DNA from: Plecoglossus altivelis
Lineage: Eukaryota; Chordata; Actinopteri; Osmeriformes; Plecoglossidae
Direction of reading: 5' to 3'
Length of the DNA stretch: 64,000 nt
Assembly (NCBI GenBank): GCA_036571765.1
Contig: BROE01000009.1
Coordinates: forward strand, 9,364,773 to 9,428,772
Positions 12,796-23,548 of the stretch are shown piece by piece. Each line of letters opens with the position of its first letter. The first letter of the stretch is position 1. The notes under the pieces were generated by a model that worked only from the letters and a program-made list of their open reading frames with translations, was not told the DNA's origin and searched no databases. Position numbers and translations under genes: made by a program.

Positions 12796-15700
12796 GTGAG
12801 GCACACACACACACACAGGTCACACACAGATTAGAAACGTGTACCACAGGTCACATGCATGGATGCACAGGTCGGCAATGCATGCGAGCACAAACTGACG
12901 CACACAGATAAAGACATACATTATTGCGCATCATCATGCAACCTGGGATGCCAGCTGTAGTGACTGTGATGTGTTGGATGTTACTAGTGACTTATCTCTG
13001 TGCTGGTTGGGTTTTGTCAGGGATGAGTCTGGTGGAGGACTTCCCTTATGAACCAGAGGAGAGGGGCTTCGACTATGTGCGCCTGGCCTCCATTGCTGCA
13101 GGTGAGTGGCCTCAAAGGATGAAAGGACGGTGAGATGGATGGATGGACAGAGTAAGGGCGGAAGTGAGGCAGGGAGGTATGGATGGATGGAGGGAGGCCT
13201 GGATCGATGAAGGGAGGGAGGAAGGCAGTGAAGTAGGGAGGCACAGATGGAGGGAGGAGGGCGGGAGGGAGAAAGGGAGAGATGTATAGATGGAGGGAGG
13301 CGGAGAGAGATGGCAGCTTTATCTTAGACCACCGTTGAATCACCTATTTACTTTAATGCAGCTGTGAGTTCAGCTCCATGTTTCAGGGGAAATGACTGCT
13401 TTCTAAAACCGAATCCCATCTCAGGGAGGGGAGGGGGGAGGATGAAGGGGGGGGGGCAGATCAGGGGGTCCTTTTGTTTTAGTCAGAAGCTGTTCCATTC
13501 AGAGGAATGTGAAGTGACTGAGAATGTGAGGGTTTAAGTGTCTCGTCATCAGCAGGACGTGAGGGATTCATTCGGGCTATTTAATGATAGTCTTCCTTCA
13601 CCAACCCCGTTAGAGCGAAGCTTTAATAATACATATTCAGGCCTCCCTTTCATCCTGGCTCTTTATACAGAGAGCACAGTAATGCATAGACGTGAGGTTG
13701 CTTTCCAGAACTTTAGCAAACCTGCATGCTGTTCGTAACGGTGAAGGTCATTTTTTTTCAGCTTCTCAGCATGCCTGCTGTCAAAACAGCCGTGCTATGA
13801 TTGATGCTTGTTTTCTCTGTTTCCTGGATGGTTTTCTAAAAAACACCCCTTCTCCTGGTACCTCTCCCCTCCTCCTGCTAGTCCTCCGTTCCTCCCCACC
13901 TACTATCCTTCCACTCTTCCCGGTGCTCCTGCTCCGAGGAACTCTCCTACTCTCCTACTACTTATACACATAGGTGACACACATGTCACACACACACAAG
14001 TCCCAGTTCACAAACACAGACCCATTGGCCCATCTAGAACAGCCCCCCTGGCCCCCCAAGAGCCTCCATACATAACATGGCAGCTCAGTGTGAGCTCTCC
14101 AGGATCCCATCATGCAGGACTGACTAACGAGCCCATTCGCCTGCCAGAGGACCTGGGCATCAGCATCACAATATTGATTGGGAGATAATGTGGTTCTCCA
14201 TAGACAGCGCTACTGTGTCTCATTACACACAAGGAGGAGAAGTTGGAGGAGGAGGGGTGAGGAGAGAGGAGGAAGAGGCAGAACAGGTGGAGGGGGAGGG
14301 GTGAGGAGAGGTGACTAGGAGCAGGGAGGGAGGAGGCCTAATTAGAAGTGGTGCTCCATCGAAGTTCGTCAAAGTGCATTAACCCACAATAGTGAAATAT
14401 CCATGAGCTGAGCGTCATTTAGCATTCACCCTGCAGTCATGTTCTATTCATGGTTGGACTTCAGAACATCATACCATCTTTAATTTAGTTGATAAACTAC
14501 AGTAGGAAAGTCATTAACAAAAACAGCAATGTGTTAATGTCCTTGCATGGGACATTCTCCTGGCAGGAGCACAGGAGAAAATGTTCTTTGGATTATATTT
14601 CAGGTCAGCTGCAGCTAACACCATCACCCCAGTTAACATCATCACCCTCCCCCCCACCCACTACCACCACCACCCCCACCCCCCAGTTAACACCACCGCA
14701 GCTGTCACAGTTTCCTGTTCTATTCCAGAGTCGGAGGTTACCACGGTGAACCGTTGCCTGGATGCAGCGAAGGCGTGCAACGTGGACGAGGTGTGTCAGA
14801 AGCAGCGGACAGAGTACGCCTCCTCGTGCATCCAGCCATCGGTGCGCTCGCCTTGCAACCGAGCCAAGTGCAGCAAGGCGCTCAGGAAGTTCTTCGACCG
14901 CGTGCCACCAGATTACACCCACGAGCTGCTGTTCTGCCCGTGCTCAGACACGGCGTGCTCGGAGCGCCGGCGCCAGACCATCGTACCCGCCTGCTCCTAC
15001 GAGGAGCGCGACTCTAAACCCAACTGCCTGGCCCAGCTGAGAACCTGCCGGGCTGACTACATCTGCAGGTAACACGGTTACTGGAGTAGTTGGTCCACCT
15101 TTACTAAACCTTTTGGGAACTGTGGTTACAAGGGAAGCAGGTTTTGCTGAAGGCAGCATGAGACCATGGGACCAGACCAGGCTGTGTGTGTAACAGGACG
15201 AGACCAGTGTGTGTGTGTAACAGGACCAGAACAGTGTGTGTGTGTGTGTGTGTAACAGGACCAGACCAGTGTGTGTGTGTGTGTAACAGGACCAGACCAG
15301 GGTGTGTGTGCAACAGGACCAGACCAGGCTGTGTGTGCAACAGGACCAGACCAGGCTGTGTGTGTAACAGGATCAGACCAGTGTGTGTGTGTAACAGGAC
15401 CAGGCCAGTGTGTGTGTGTGTAACAGGACCAGACCAGTGTGTGTGTGTAACAGGACCAGACCAGGGTGTGTGTGTAACAGGACCAGACCAGGCTGTGTGT
15501 GTAACAGGACCAGACCACCACTGTAATGAGATCATGAACCTGATGACACTATAGTATTTCCACCTTATTATCTGCCCATCAGCATCACTCAGCTGCTCCT
15601 CTACTCTCCTATTGGAAACGAAGCCAGCAGGTGAAGAAGGGCACTTCAAATCAGTGTGTTTATGATGAGCAAACGTATTTATTAGCGGAGCCTTGTTCCA

Positions 15701-18700
15701 GTTACAGGCTCTCTCAGAGCAGACGGAGGTATTGCAATTCAACCAGCGCTCCATCGCCGTCACAGGGATCTGGAGCGATGGACTTCACAGACCCCTTCCA
15801 CTCTGCCTCCCTCTCCTCACTGACAGGAAATGGTCGCCAGCGTTTAATCTACTTCCTCTTCGAATGTCAGGAAGACAGAAGTTCTCATCAGTCACAGTTA
15901 TCGATCAGGTCTGGCCCCCCCTCCTCCCCCAGTCTGGAGGTGTCCAGCCCCCCTTCCCCCCCAACACCAGGCCCCCTCCAGTGCTCAGTGCCTCCTCCCT
16001 GCCAGTCAGTTGGTATAACTGCAGTGATGATGACTTCCCTCCCAGAGTCAGTGATCCACTGTCGCTCTGCACAGCAGCAGGCAGATGAGACGGAGGCTGG
16101 AGCAGGACATGCAGTATATAAGGACATGCAGTATATAAGGACATGCAGTATATAAGGACATACAGTATATAATGACATACAGTATATAAGTATATACTAC
16201 ATGCATGTACATGTAAGGAGGTAGGAAATCTGGGGAAAATGCTAAGCCCAACATCTCCTGCGCTTTTACTCTCTCACTTTATCTCCAATGGCTGGCTTCC
16301 AAAACAAAGACTGGACTAGTCTGGGAGGGAGGGCAGGTGAGGAGAGAGGGAGGAGAAGGGTGGGATGGCGAGGGGGAGGAGGGGGGAGGAGTGGGCGAAG
16401 GAAGGCAGATGGTGGGGGAGAAGTTGGGAGACAAGGAGGAGGGGACGAGATGGAGGTGGAGGTGGAATGGAGGGAGGATGGAATGAGGGGAAAAGTCTGG
16501 AGAGGAGGAGTAGGTGGGAGGGAAGTGGGTGGGCGAGGAGGAGGGGCTACGTTGGTAGAGGAGGAGGTGGGGGAGGGAGGAGGAGGTGGGAAGGAGGGGA
16601 AGGGGCGGGGGGATATATTGGGAAAGGAGGTGGGAGGGAGGAGGGGAGTGGATGGGCGAGGAACAGGGGATGGATTGGGAGAGGAGGGTAAATGGTGGGA
16701 CAGAAGAGGAGAAGGGAAAGTCCTTGCGTGGCTGGTTCTGGGTGTAAGTGTGTGTGTGTGTACCCGAGGTAGTGATGGATGGTGTGTTGTCGCCCTCCAG
16801 GTCCCGCTGGGCTCAGTTCCAGTACGACTGCCAGCCCTCGGAGCACAGCGCTAGTGGTTGTAACCACGACAACCACGCCGCCTGTCTACTGGCATACACC
16901 GGCCTCATAGGTGAGAACCATGGCTCCACCCACCCCACAACTCCTCAGGGATGAGTGAGAGAGAATGAGAGACAAAGACCAACAGAGAGAGAAAAAGGAA
17001 AGGACAAACAATGCAGAAAAAAACAGCAAGGAGGGGAAGAAAGGGGGTGGAGGAGAGGGGGTGAACACATTTAGAAGACGTGAAAGACGTGATGAAAGAT
17101 TGGAATGACAGGTGTGATCGATGAGGTGTTGATTAATGGTGGTGTGTTTCCAAGCTTGAGGCAGACATTATAAGTGGAGCAATTACACATATTGACTGCT
17201 GTAAGCTAAGATGACAGGCTTGGTTTCTGCTGAAAGGAGACTGTATACCTCAACAACTGTGTTACATGTGGACAAGTAGAGGTAGGAGAAGTAGAAGCTA
17301 AAACTAGCAAAGCTCTGGGGATATTCATAAATACTGCCACTTTACCAGAACATACCTTGGAGGGGCGAGGGAGAGAGACCTATAGATAGAACTAGAGAGG
17401 GGGAGAGAGAGGGGCCTAGAGAGAGCCAGAGAGGTTTAAGGAGGGAGAGAGAGAGTGAGATTGATTGTTGGAGATTGAGCAGACCTTCGGGTGATTAGCT
17501 GTGACAGCCATAACTGCTAAATGTCTGTATTCACAAACCCGTGAACTCTGGAAACATTGACACAGATTACCTGTTTTAGACATCACTATTGTAGTCAAAT
17601 AACTGCACATCAGAGGACAATTTTGTTTTTCATTTTAAAAGGCCATTTTCAAGGGTCTGTAGCCCCACGGAGACCGCAGGCATTTCTCTGCATATGCACT
17701 ATTTGTACACTACTTTTAGTAAACCTGTCTGCTAATAATTGAATTGTGTGTAGCATGAAATAAACCACACCTACGATTGAATATATGCCTTAGATAAGAA
17801 AATGCTGCAAACTTTGCTATTTTGGCTTGAGGTCTAAAGGATTCAACCCAGAATATCGTATCCTTTCATAGCCACAAAACACATGAACTACTGTAGAAAT
17901 AGGAATGTAGGAATTGGTTGAATAGAGATTAAAATGTACATTGGTATGTGTACATTTTTCATTCATTCATTCTTTTCTCCCTCCCCCACTCTGCTCCTCA
18001 CTCTTTGTTTCCAGGCAGCACCATCACACCTAACTACCTGGACAACTCGACTTCTAACGTTGGACCTTGGTGCTCCTGCACTGCCAGTGGTAACCACCGG
18101 GAGCAGTGTTCTGAATTCCTGGGCTTCTTCCACAACAACATCTGCCTGAGTGAGTCACACGCAAGCTACTGGGACAAGGTCTATGTCCTGCCCCACCCCC
18201 AGCTCAGATCCAGCCCCACCCCCAGATCAGATCTAGCCNCACCCCCAGATCAGATCTAGCCCCACCCCCAGGTCAGATCTAGCCCTACCCCCAGCTCAGG
18301 TCAGCCCCACCCCCAGCTCAGATCTAGCTACCCAGCATGGTAGCGCTGGTTCAGTAAGCATGTAATGGTAACATTTGCCTGACGTGGCTAGCAAACAAAT
18401 AATAATGGCTCACTTTAACATTATAGTCGGTCAGGATAGCAGCATCTCTTTTTGATAACCTTACAGTAGCTTATATGTAGACAGTCTTAGATTTAATAAT
18501 GCCTTCTTTTTCATTTTCATAATAAATTGGGTGTAAGTCGTACCACGATACAGGTGGTACGATTCAACGATCATAAGTTAGCTGTGTGGGTGTTATCAAG
18601 GTCTATACGCCTGACTGATGCTGTAAAGCACAACCCGCTATGCGTACAACTGGAGTCGTTATGGAATTAACATAACGGTAGCACGAAAGCTGAGTTGATC

Positions 18701-20360
18701 TATCAGCTAGCTAGTTGGCCAGACTATACCCCAAGCTTGTTATTCAGTGTATGCATTGAAAAAGCATTTACTGGTCAAGTTTGCTTAATAAACATGCTTC
18801 CTTTGGAACGTTCCAGCAGTCAATTGATTGCCTATACAATGACTAATTCATCTAAACAAGGCAGTTTGGCAGCGTTGATCGACTGCTATCAACCAGAGAT
18901 CTAGTGCCAAGTTGGCAAATGATCTTAATCTTGCCGTTTCAAAAAGGAGCTTTAACAAGGAGTTTCATTTAGTCCAAAGAGGTGGAGCTGGATCTAGTCT
19001 GCAGAGAGAACCACTTGGCAGGGACTGAGTGTGTCACGTGACTGAGTGTGTCACGTGACTGGGTGGGTCACGTGACTGGGTGGGTCACGTGACTGGGCAC
19101 GTGTCTGTGAAGAGATGGAGGGGTGCTCATAGATATGGTACCTGTGATGGTGGCAGTCTCCTGCTCCAGTGATGCTCCAGTCCCAGCAGGAGAGCTCACC
19201 CTTACTGTGACAGATCCTGCTTCAGAATAGACAATCACCAGGAGGGAGAGAAATGAGAGCAAACAGGGAGTCGTTCAGCAGACACGTTTATCTAAAGTGC
19301 CGTGCGGGACAGTGGGGATTCACACCCGCAACCCCCAGATCTGCAGTCCTATGCTCCGCCTATGAGCACCACCTACTTCCATTCTTGCCCTGCTGCTGTT
19401 CGATGACTGGACCATAGGAAGCCTTACTCAAACAGATTGTACAGTCCAGTGTGTCTGGGAGGTCATTTGGTGCTGTGAGCTGCTAAGAAGCCCCCATAGC
19501 CAGGGTTTCTGCTGTGCTGTTTCTGCCCATGCGCTGTGGTGGAGCCTGTTTGCTGAGACAGGACTTCACAAGGCCTCTGATGACTGTGTAATTGAGCACA
19601 ACTTTCCTGCTGCAGAGCTAATGAACTGGACAGAGTGTACAGCACTGAGGACAGGAGAGGGGGTGGAGGATGAGGACAACAGTAAGGGGTACAGGAGGAG
19701 GAAAAGGAGAGGAGGGGGAATAGGAGAGGAGGAGTCTAATAGAACTGCAATCGTCCTTTAGACGAAGTGTTTAAGCAGTTGTCATCTACCTGCATCCAGA
19801 ATGTTTGCACAACCCTGGTTTCTCCTGTTCACTCCTCCCTCCCCTCCCTCTCTGTCTCTTCTGGTCTTCTTACCCTCCTGGTCTTTACCCTCCTGGTCTT
19901 CTTACTCTCCTGGTCTTTACCCACCTGGTCTTCTTACTCTCCTGGTCTTTACCCTCCTGGTCTTTACCCTCCTGGTCTTCTTACTCTCCTGGTCTTTACC
20001 CTCCTGGTCTTCTTACTCTCCTGGTCTTCTTACCCTCCTGGTCTTCTTACTCTCCTGGGCTAGCTGGAGCTCACTCTGCTGAGAAAAGACAGGATGTCTA
20101 CTGCAGTGCCCCCCCTCTCTGCCACACACACAGAGGTGTGTGCTGCAGGATGAGTTAGCTGTGCTTAAATAGCCATGTCCAAACATTGACAAAGAATCTG
20201 TCGCAAAAGCTTACCATCCATTGGCAGTTCATCTCCTTGGTGACAGTTTCATCCAGGCATGTTGCCATGCTGCTCTCCCCCCCCTCTCCTATCATCTCCC
20301 CCTTCTCCCCCCCCCCCCTTTTTAACCCTCCAACCTCTTCCCCTCCCTCCCTCCCTTCCT

Positions 20361-20398
<38 letters not shown>

Positions 20399-22382
20399 CT
20401 TCTATAGCCTGTTCCTCTCTCCTCTGATGAGGTCTGAGCAGCAGCTTCCCAGTGCCCAGCGGTTCTTCCTGTCTGGGCGTGTGGGTCTGCATCTCAATGC
20501 TGACTGGTTTACCTCCGGCCCCAGGACGCACTGCCTCCTGGGATGTTGAGTTTTGTTCTGCTCTGCATTCATTTCCGCAGGGGGTCTGTTTTGCTAAGGC
20601 AAATGTTTCCTTTTCTAAAGTGGGGAAGAATCGAACCTGCAGGACAGTCGATAGTCCCTCAGTCTGAAATGGTTGCTCTAGATACCACCAGTTACAAGGA
20701 CAGCAGATGATTTTACAGTGAGTCTCTGAGTCTAAGTACTCACATCCATCACACCAGATAGTTGAGAAATCATCTTCCTTCCACCTCCCTCTGAGCCGGG
20801 TCTAACTGGAGTGACTTTCATGCTGAAGTAGCTGTAGCGAGGCAGCCCATTAGCCTCCTGAACGTACGTGGAATATTAATGGACCTCATGACCATGAAGT
20901 AAGTCATCTTGGTTTTGATGAATGTCATCTTGAGGATCTTGGCTCCTCAGCGAGAAGCACACAATCTGGTGAAGGCTCAGTTAAAGTGTACAAACTGTGG
21001 AGCAGCCCTCTGGGCACAGTGGTCCCACCAGGTGGTCTGCCGAGCATGACGGCTCTTCTGCGTTTCAGGGAACGCCATCCTGGCTTTTGGGAATGGGACC
21101 GATGGGAAGTCAGGAGCCAGCCAGCCAGGGATGCCCAGCATGGCCCCCGACAACCACATCCAGCACTTGGCAACCACCAACCCTGGCATCACCATGGAAA
21201 CAGAGCAGAGCATCCTGAGAGCACAGATACCCACTCAGGTGAGGAGAAGAGCTGTGTGTGTGTTACTTTACTCTACAAAGCGAGGTGGACAGATTAATTA
21301 ACTCTCCCTCCGTCGATCTTTATTAGGGGCCAGAGGAGCTCAGATAAGTACATCATCAACAGTTAACTTCCTTCCTCCTGTGTCCTCCTCCAGGATCTGC
21401 CCTCTTCACACCTACCTAAAGCTGGGGAGGGAGAGAGGGAGGATGGAGGAAAGAAAGAAGGATGGGTGGGCAGATGGAGGGAGCGATGAAGTAGGCAATA
21501 GAGGGAGAGAGGGCTGGAGATGGATGGATGGAGTCCAGAGACCAACCCCACCACATGACTGGATGAGTGGTTGCAGTCATGAATGATAACATCTCCCACA
21601 GCAGAAAAAGAGGAGAGGGAGGGAACAGTAGAGGGAGAGAAGAGGGACTGATGAGTGGAGAGAATGTCCTTGAGCAGATTAAAAAGAGGGGAGAGGGAAG
21701 AGACAGAAGGAGGAATAGGAGGGAGAAGAGAGAGAGAGAGGGAGGGAGGGAAGAGACAGAAGGAGAAATAGGAGGGAGAAGAGAGAGAGGAGGGAGGGAA
21801 GAGCACCAGTGTGAGATGAAAAGAACGATGCCAGGCAACTCAATTTACTCAGTTCCAGTTAGTATGGAGGAAATTTGGGAGAACTAGTTATCTGATTGAG
21901 TTTTTCCAAGTTTCTAAGATACTTCTTCTACCTGCGAAATACTGCCTATCTCATCCTGATACCAAGTTCTGTCCCCTGCATTCTGTATGAAACTATTGGT
22001 AGATGGTGAATACCTGCTTGTATAAACAGATCACAGAAAGCTCTATGAGGAGAGTAGGGGAGGCAAGGGCATTGGGACAGTGAGTCACCAGCCTGTCTGG
22101 TTTGGAGACGTCTGGGTGGGGTGTTTGGTTCTGTGTGTGGTGGGATGTCTGGACCTGGGTGGAGTGGTGTGTGGTGGGATGTCTGGACCTGGGTGGAGTG
22201 GTGTGTTTGAGAGGCCAGCCTGACATACAGCTGTTGTATCTCCTCAGCTGGATGAGAAGGACAGACTGTGGAGTGAAGGGGACTCTACCATGCCCTCTCC
22301 TGGGCTGTCGGACCATGCCCGGCTCCTCCAGCCCTGCCCCCTGGCCTGCTTCCTCGCCGCGCTGCTGCTCTGGAGCCTGTAG
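12517..22382 (+). CDS. gfra4: GDNF family receptor alpha, gfra4-like (7 coding exons, 5' end missing)
   Basis: GPI-anchored co-receptor that binds a GDNF-family ligand (persephin for mammalian GFRA4) and presents it to the RET tyrosine kinase at the neuronal surface. Seven exons (12517-12795, 13021-13101, 14729-15068, 16801-16910, 18015-18149, 21069-21238, 22248-22382) have AG/GT borders and matching phases and join to 415 residues plus stop. Domain order: D1 (about residues 7-90, with TLRQC and CKRGMKREKNC), linker with PYEP, D2 (about 120-232, with CLDAAKAC, RRRQTIVP), D3 (about 233-320, with TPNYLDN, PWCSC), an N-glycosylation site NGT, and a 13-17 residue hydrophobic end. Family membership is clear. 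GFRA4 rather than GFRA1 or GFRA2 rests on TPNYLDN, the short C-terminus without the long GFRA1/2 linker, and the attractin neighbour. The a or b fish paralogue cannot be told. The signal-peptide exon must lie upstream and was not recognised. Confidence 0.9.
13021..13101 (+). CDS. gfra4: gfra4 exon: D1-D2 linker
   Basis: This 81-nt phase 1-1 exon lies between GTTTTGTCAG and GCAG|GTGAGT. It encodes the stretch with VEDFPYEPEE and DYVRLASIAA, matching the EDSPYEP linker that follows D1 in GFRA1 and GFRA2. It could be skipped without a frameshift. Confidence 0.88.
13130..13315. repeat. GGAT/GGGA simple repeat in gfra4 intron
   Basis: Degenerate tetranucleotide repeats (GATGGATGGA, GGGAGGGAGG) just after the linker exon. 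The rest of this 1.6-kb intron has a G-run near 13450, a CT/CA-rich part at 13850-14010 and an AGG-rich part at 14230-14340, with no exon seen. Confidence 0.75.
14729..15068 (+). CDS. gfra4: gfra4 exon encoding D2, the ligand-binding domain
   Basis: The exon runs from TATTCCAG| to TGCAG|GTAACA, phase 1 in and phase 2 out. It contains CLDAAKACN, CNRAKCSKALRKFFDRVP, LFCPCSD, CSERRRQTIVPACSYEE and CRADYICR. These are the most conserved landmarks of the family. D2 is known to carry the ligand contact surface, and the RRRQ segment is known from GFRA1 structures to lie near the heparan sulphate site. The GC content is well above that of the flanking introns. Confidence 0.95.
15178..15520. repeat. 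minisatellite of GTGTGTGTAACAGGACCAGA type
   Basis: About 12 units, each a (TG)n piece of variable length joined to TAACAGGACCAGACCAG. Variable unit length comes from the TG part. It lies in the gfra4 intron between D2 and D3. Confidence 0.88.
16105..16192. repeat. 17-bp minisatellite
   Basis: Units of ACATGCAGTATATAAGG recur at 17-bp steps, five copies. Each contains a TATATAAG string, which is repeat-derived and not evidence for a promoter. Confidence 0.85.
16318..16720. repeat. purine-rich tract in gfra4 intron
   Basis: About 400 bp of almost pure G/A on the + strand (GGAGGAGG-type units), ending 80 bp before the first D3 exon. It may adopt triplex structures; no coding content. Confidence 0.8.
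16801..16910 (+). CDS. gfra4: gfra4 exon: first part of D3
   Basis: Bounded by GCCCTCCAG| and CATAG|GTGAGA; 110 nt, phase 2 in and 1 out. Encodes SRWAQFQYDCQ, HAACLLAYTGLIG, equivalent to the SRLADF...CLLAYSGLIG segment of GFRA1. A 400-bp purine-rich tract lies directly upstream in the intron. Confidence 0.9.
16911..18014. other. gfra4 intron between the two D3 exons
   Basis: About 1.1 kb. AG-rich parts at 16960-17060 and 17365-17460, otherwise AT-rich single-copy DNA. The acceptor has a good pyrimidine tract (CTCCCCCACTCTGCTCCTCA). Confidence 0.6.
18015..18149 (+). CDS. gfra4: gfra4 exon: second part of D3
   Basis: Bounded by TTTCCAG| and CCTGA|GTGAGT; 135 nt, phase 1-1. Encodes TPNYLDNSTSN, GPWCSCTASGN, REQCSEFLGFF and NNICL. 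TPNYLDN is the form I associate with GFRA4 (GFRA1 has TPNYIDS). NST is a possible N-glycosylation site. A minisatellite starts about 35 bp after the donor. Confidence 0.92.
   Translation, partial: AAPSHLTTWTTRLLTLDLGAPALPVVTTGSSVLNSWASSTTTSA
18186..18330. repeat. 23-bp minisatellite with one ambiguous base
   Basis: Units of CCCCACCCCCAGATCAGATC type after the D3 exon. The only N of the window (18238) lies inside it, consistent with collapsed or mixed reads over a tandem array. Confidence 0.85.
19033..19103. promoter_or_regulatory. 17-bp array with four GTCACGTGAC palindromes plus one CACGTG
   Basis: GTCACGTGAC occurs at 19033, 19050, 19067 and 19084, in 17-bp steps, and a further CACGTG at 19098. 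This 10-mer is the ideal E-box/CLEAR site bound by USF and MITF/TFE-family bHLH-zip factors. It sits in the gfra4 intron between the two last D3-coding exons. Function is inferred from the motif only. Confidence 0.5.
19274..19373 (-). mobile_element. tRNA-derived SINE, minus orientation
   Basis: The + strand shows CAGCAGACACGTTTATCTAA, then GGGATTCACACCCGCAACC and GAGCACCACC. Reversed, this is a tRNA-like head with a degraded B box and the fish SINE tail. The copy is about 100 bp and diverged. Confidence 0.6.
19870..20058. repeat. pyrimidine-rich minisatellite (about 16 bp)
   Basis: Units alternate CTGGTCTTCTTACTCTC and CTGGTCTTTACCCTC, about 12 copies, in a gfra4 intron. A CT-rich tract at 20270-20397 follows. 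Confidence 0.85.
20400..21068. other. end of the large gfra4 intron
   Basis: Single-copy DNA leading to the NAILAFGNG exon. No further exon is seen. Confidence 0.5.
21069..21238 (+). CDS. gfra4: gfra4 exon: end of D3 and juxtamembrane linker
   Basis: Bounded by CGTTTCAG| and ACTCAG|GTGAGG; 170 nt, phase 1 in and 0 out. The start reads RNAILAFGNGTD, the conserved NAIQAFGNG motif that ends D3. The rest is a low-complexity Ser/Pro/Thr linker to the anchor signal. NGT is a predicted glycosylation site. Confidence 0.9.
21239..22247. other. last gfra4 intron
   Basis: About 1 kb. Purine-rich part (GGGAGAAGAGAGAGAG-like) at 21600-21810 and two 34-bp tandem copies of GTGGGATGTCTGGACCTGGG at 22137-22205. 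No exon seen. Confidence 0.65.
22248..22382 (+). CDS. gfra4: gfra4 last coding exon: GPI-anchor signal and stop
   Basis: Follows TATCTCCTCAG|, is in phase 0 and ends in TAG at 22380-22382. It encodes a polar stretch (DEKDRLWSEGDSTMPSP) and then a hydrophobic end with LACFLAALLLWSL and no cytoplasmic tail, which is the layout of a GPI-attachment signal. The omega residue cannot be fixed by eye. This short ending lacks the long Thr-rich and Cys-containing C-terminus of GFRA1 and GFRA2. Confidence 0.82.
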   Translation: MDEKDRLWSEGDSTMPSPGLSDHARLLQPCPLACFLAALLLWSL

Positions 22383-23446
22383 ACTCCGCCCCTGACCCCA
22401 CCCCTGGGGGACTGATGGGGAGGGGGGAGGTGTGTACAGAGAGGGCAGGGTTGCGTGCCTGTCCTCCTCTCCTCCCTCCTTACACTCAATCACTTTTCTG
22501 TTTGTGACTCACAGTGGACGTACCGTACACACCTGCCCGCCTGGAAGATACCTGGAACACCATGCCCCATCTACACACACACACACACACACCTCCCCAT
22601 CCCCCTAAGCGAGGAGTTGGAGGTGTACAGACAGAAGGGGAGGGAACACTGCTATCCAATAGACGCAGTTCTACTTTTTCTAATGAGGACTCAGTTCTAG
22701 AACATTCCTTGATGTACAGATGTTCCATGTGAAGACACTGCTGCGAGGATCTGTGTGTGAAGACGGCAACAGAGATGGCTTCCTTCACATACAGACAGCG
22801 TTTCTCTTCACTCATGTTTGATTTCAATGTTACTTTTCCGGGTGTTATAGCTAAATGATACGTTGTTTCCTTACCAGCACACCAAGTCTAAAGCACACAT
22901 TATCAAGCCAAAACAGAACCTTTTTTTATCATTTCATTTTGCACCCGCTGTCGTGTTTAAGTTGTAGATATTTATGAGGACAAACCCACGAATGCTGAGT
23001 TCCATGCTTGGAGGCCGAACGAGTCGGCCTGCAGGGTGTCCTGGGACGCCGCTACTGTTGGTAACGTGATTCTAATGACAGTCCAGATGGTGATTATACA
23101 GTATATATTTTTTATGTAAGTGGTCTTTACCACACTGAATATATATCTATGGATTATGATGTCATCAATCATGCTCTCCTATCATGGTCAGCGCAAGGGA
23201 GGAAGTGTCTCCATAAAGATTGGATGGACTTGTATCATGTGACAAGAAAGCCTCCCCCCCCCCCCCCCCCCTCCCCCATTGGAGCATATTTCTGACATGG
23301 GAGTATCTGAATATTTAAAAGCACACATTTTTAATGAGACAATGAGCTGGTTCACCGTGGTGATAGGAGACCGGTTTTACAAAGAGAACCCACATGGACT
23401 CACCACCATCACAGGCCTGTTGTTGGAAGCAGCAGGCTGATAGAAT
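22383..23446 (+). other. gfra4 3' UTR and downstream DNA
   Basis: Starts right after the stop. Contains (CA)n at 22573-22592 and a C-run at 23253-23271. No canonical AATAAA was found close by, so the transcript end is undefined. The piece 22511-22608 recurs at 23961-24047. Confidence 0.5.
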
Positions 23447-23548
23447 GGGGTTAGAGCTCAGTGGTTAGAGCATTTGTCTGCAGATTTAGAGGTTGCAGGT
23501 TCAAATCCCCTTCTGTAAGTGAAAAGTGTGTGCTAAATGAAAACATGA
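23447..23548 (+). mobile_element. tRNA-derived SINE
   Basis: GTTAGAGCTCAGTGGTTAGA is an A-box-like head and GGTTCAAATCC (23499-23509) is a near-perfect B box. It is followed by TGTAAGTGAAAAGTGTGTGC and TAAATG, a diverged form of the usual tail. Since the acceptor stem does not pair and a SINE body follows, it is not a tRNA gene. Confidence 0.75.

Noticed and set aside
14605..15159. ORFs in other frames over the gfra4 D2 exon
   Set aside because: GC-rich coding DNA leaves shadow frames open; only the frame with CLDAAKACN and RRRQTIVP matches a family.
16105..16192. Repeated TATATAAG as TATA boxes
   Set aside because: They recur by 17-bp tandem duplication inside an intron with no initiator or CpG context.
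12517..22382. Assignment to gfra1 or gfra2
   Set aside because: TPNYLDN, the short anchor exon and the ATRN neighbour favour GFRA4, although D1 is present as in GFRA1/2.
23447..23548. A functional tRNA gene
   Set aside because: A and B boxes are recognisable but the acceptor arms do not pair and a SINE-like body follows.
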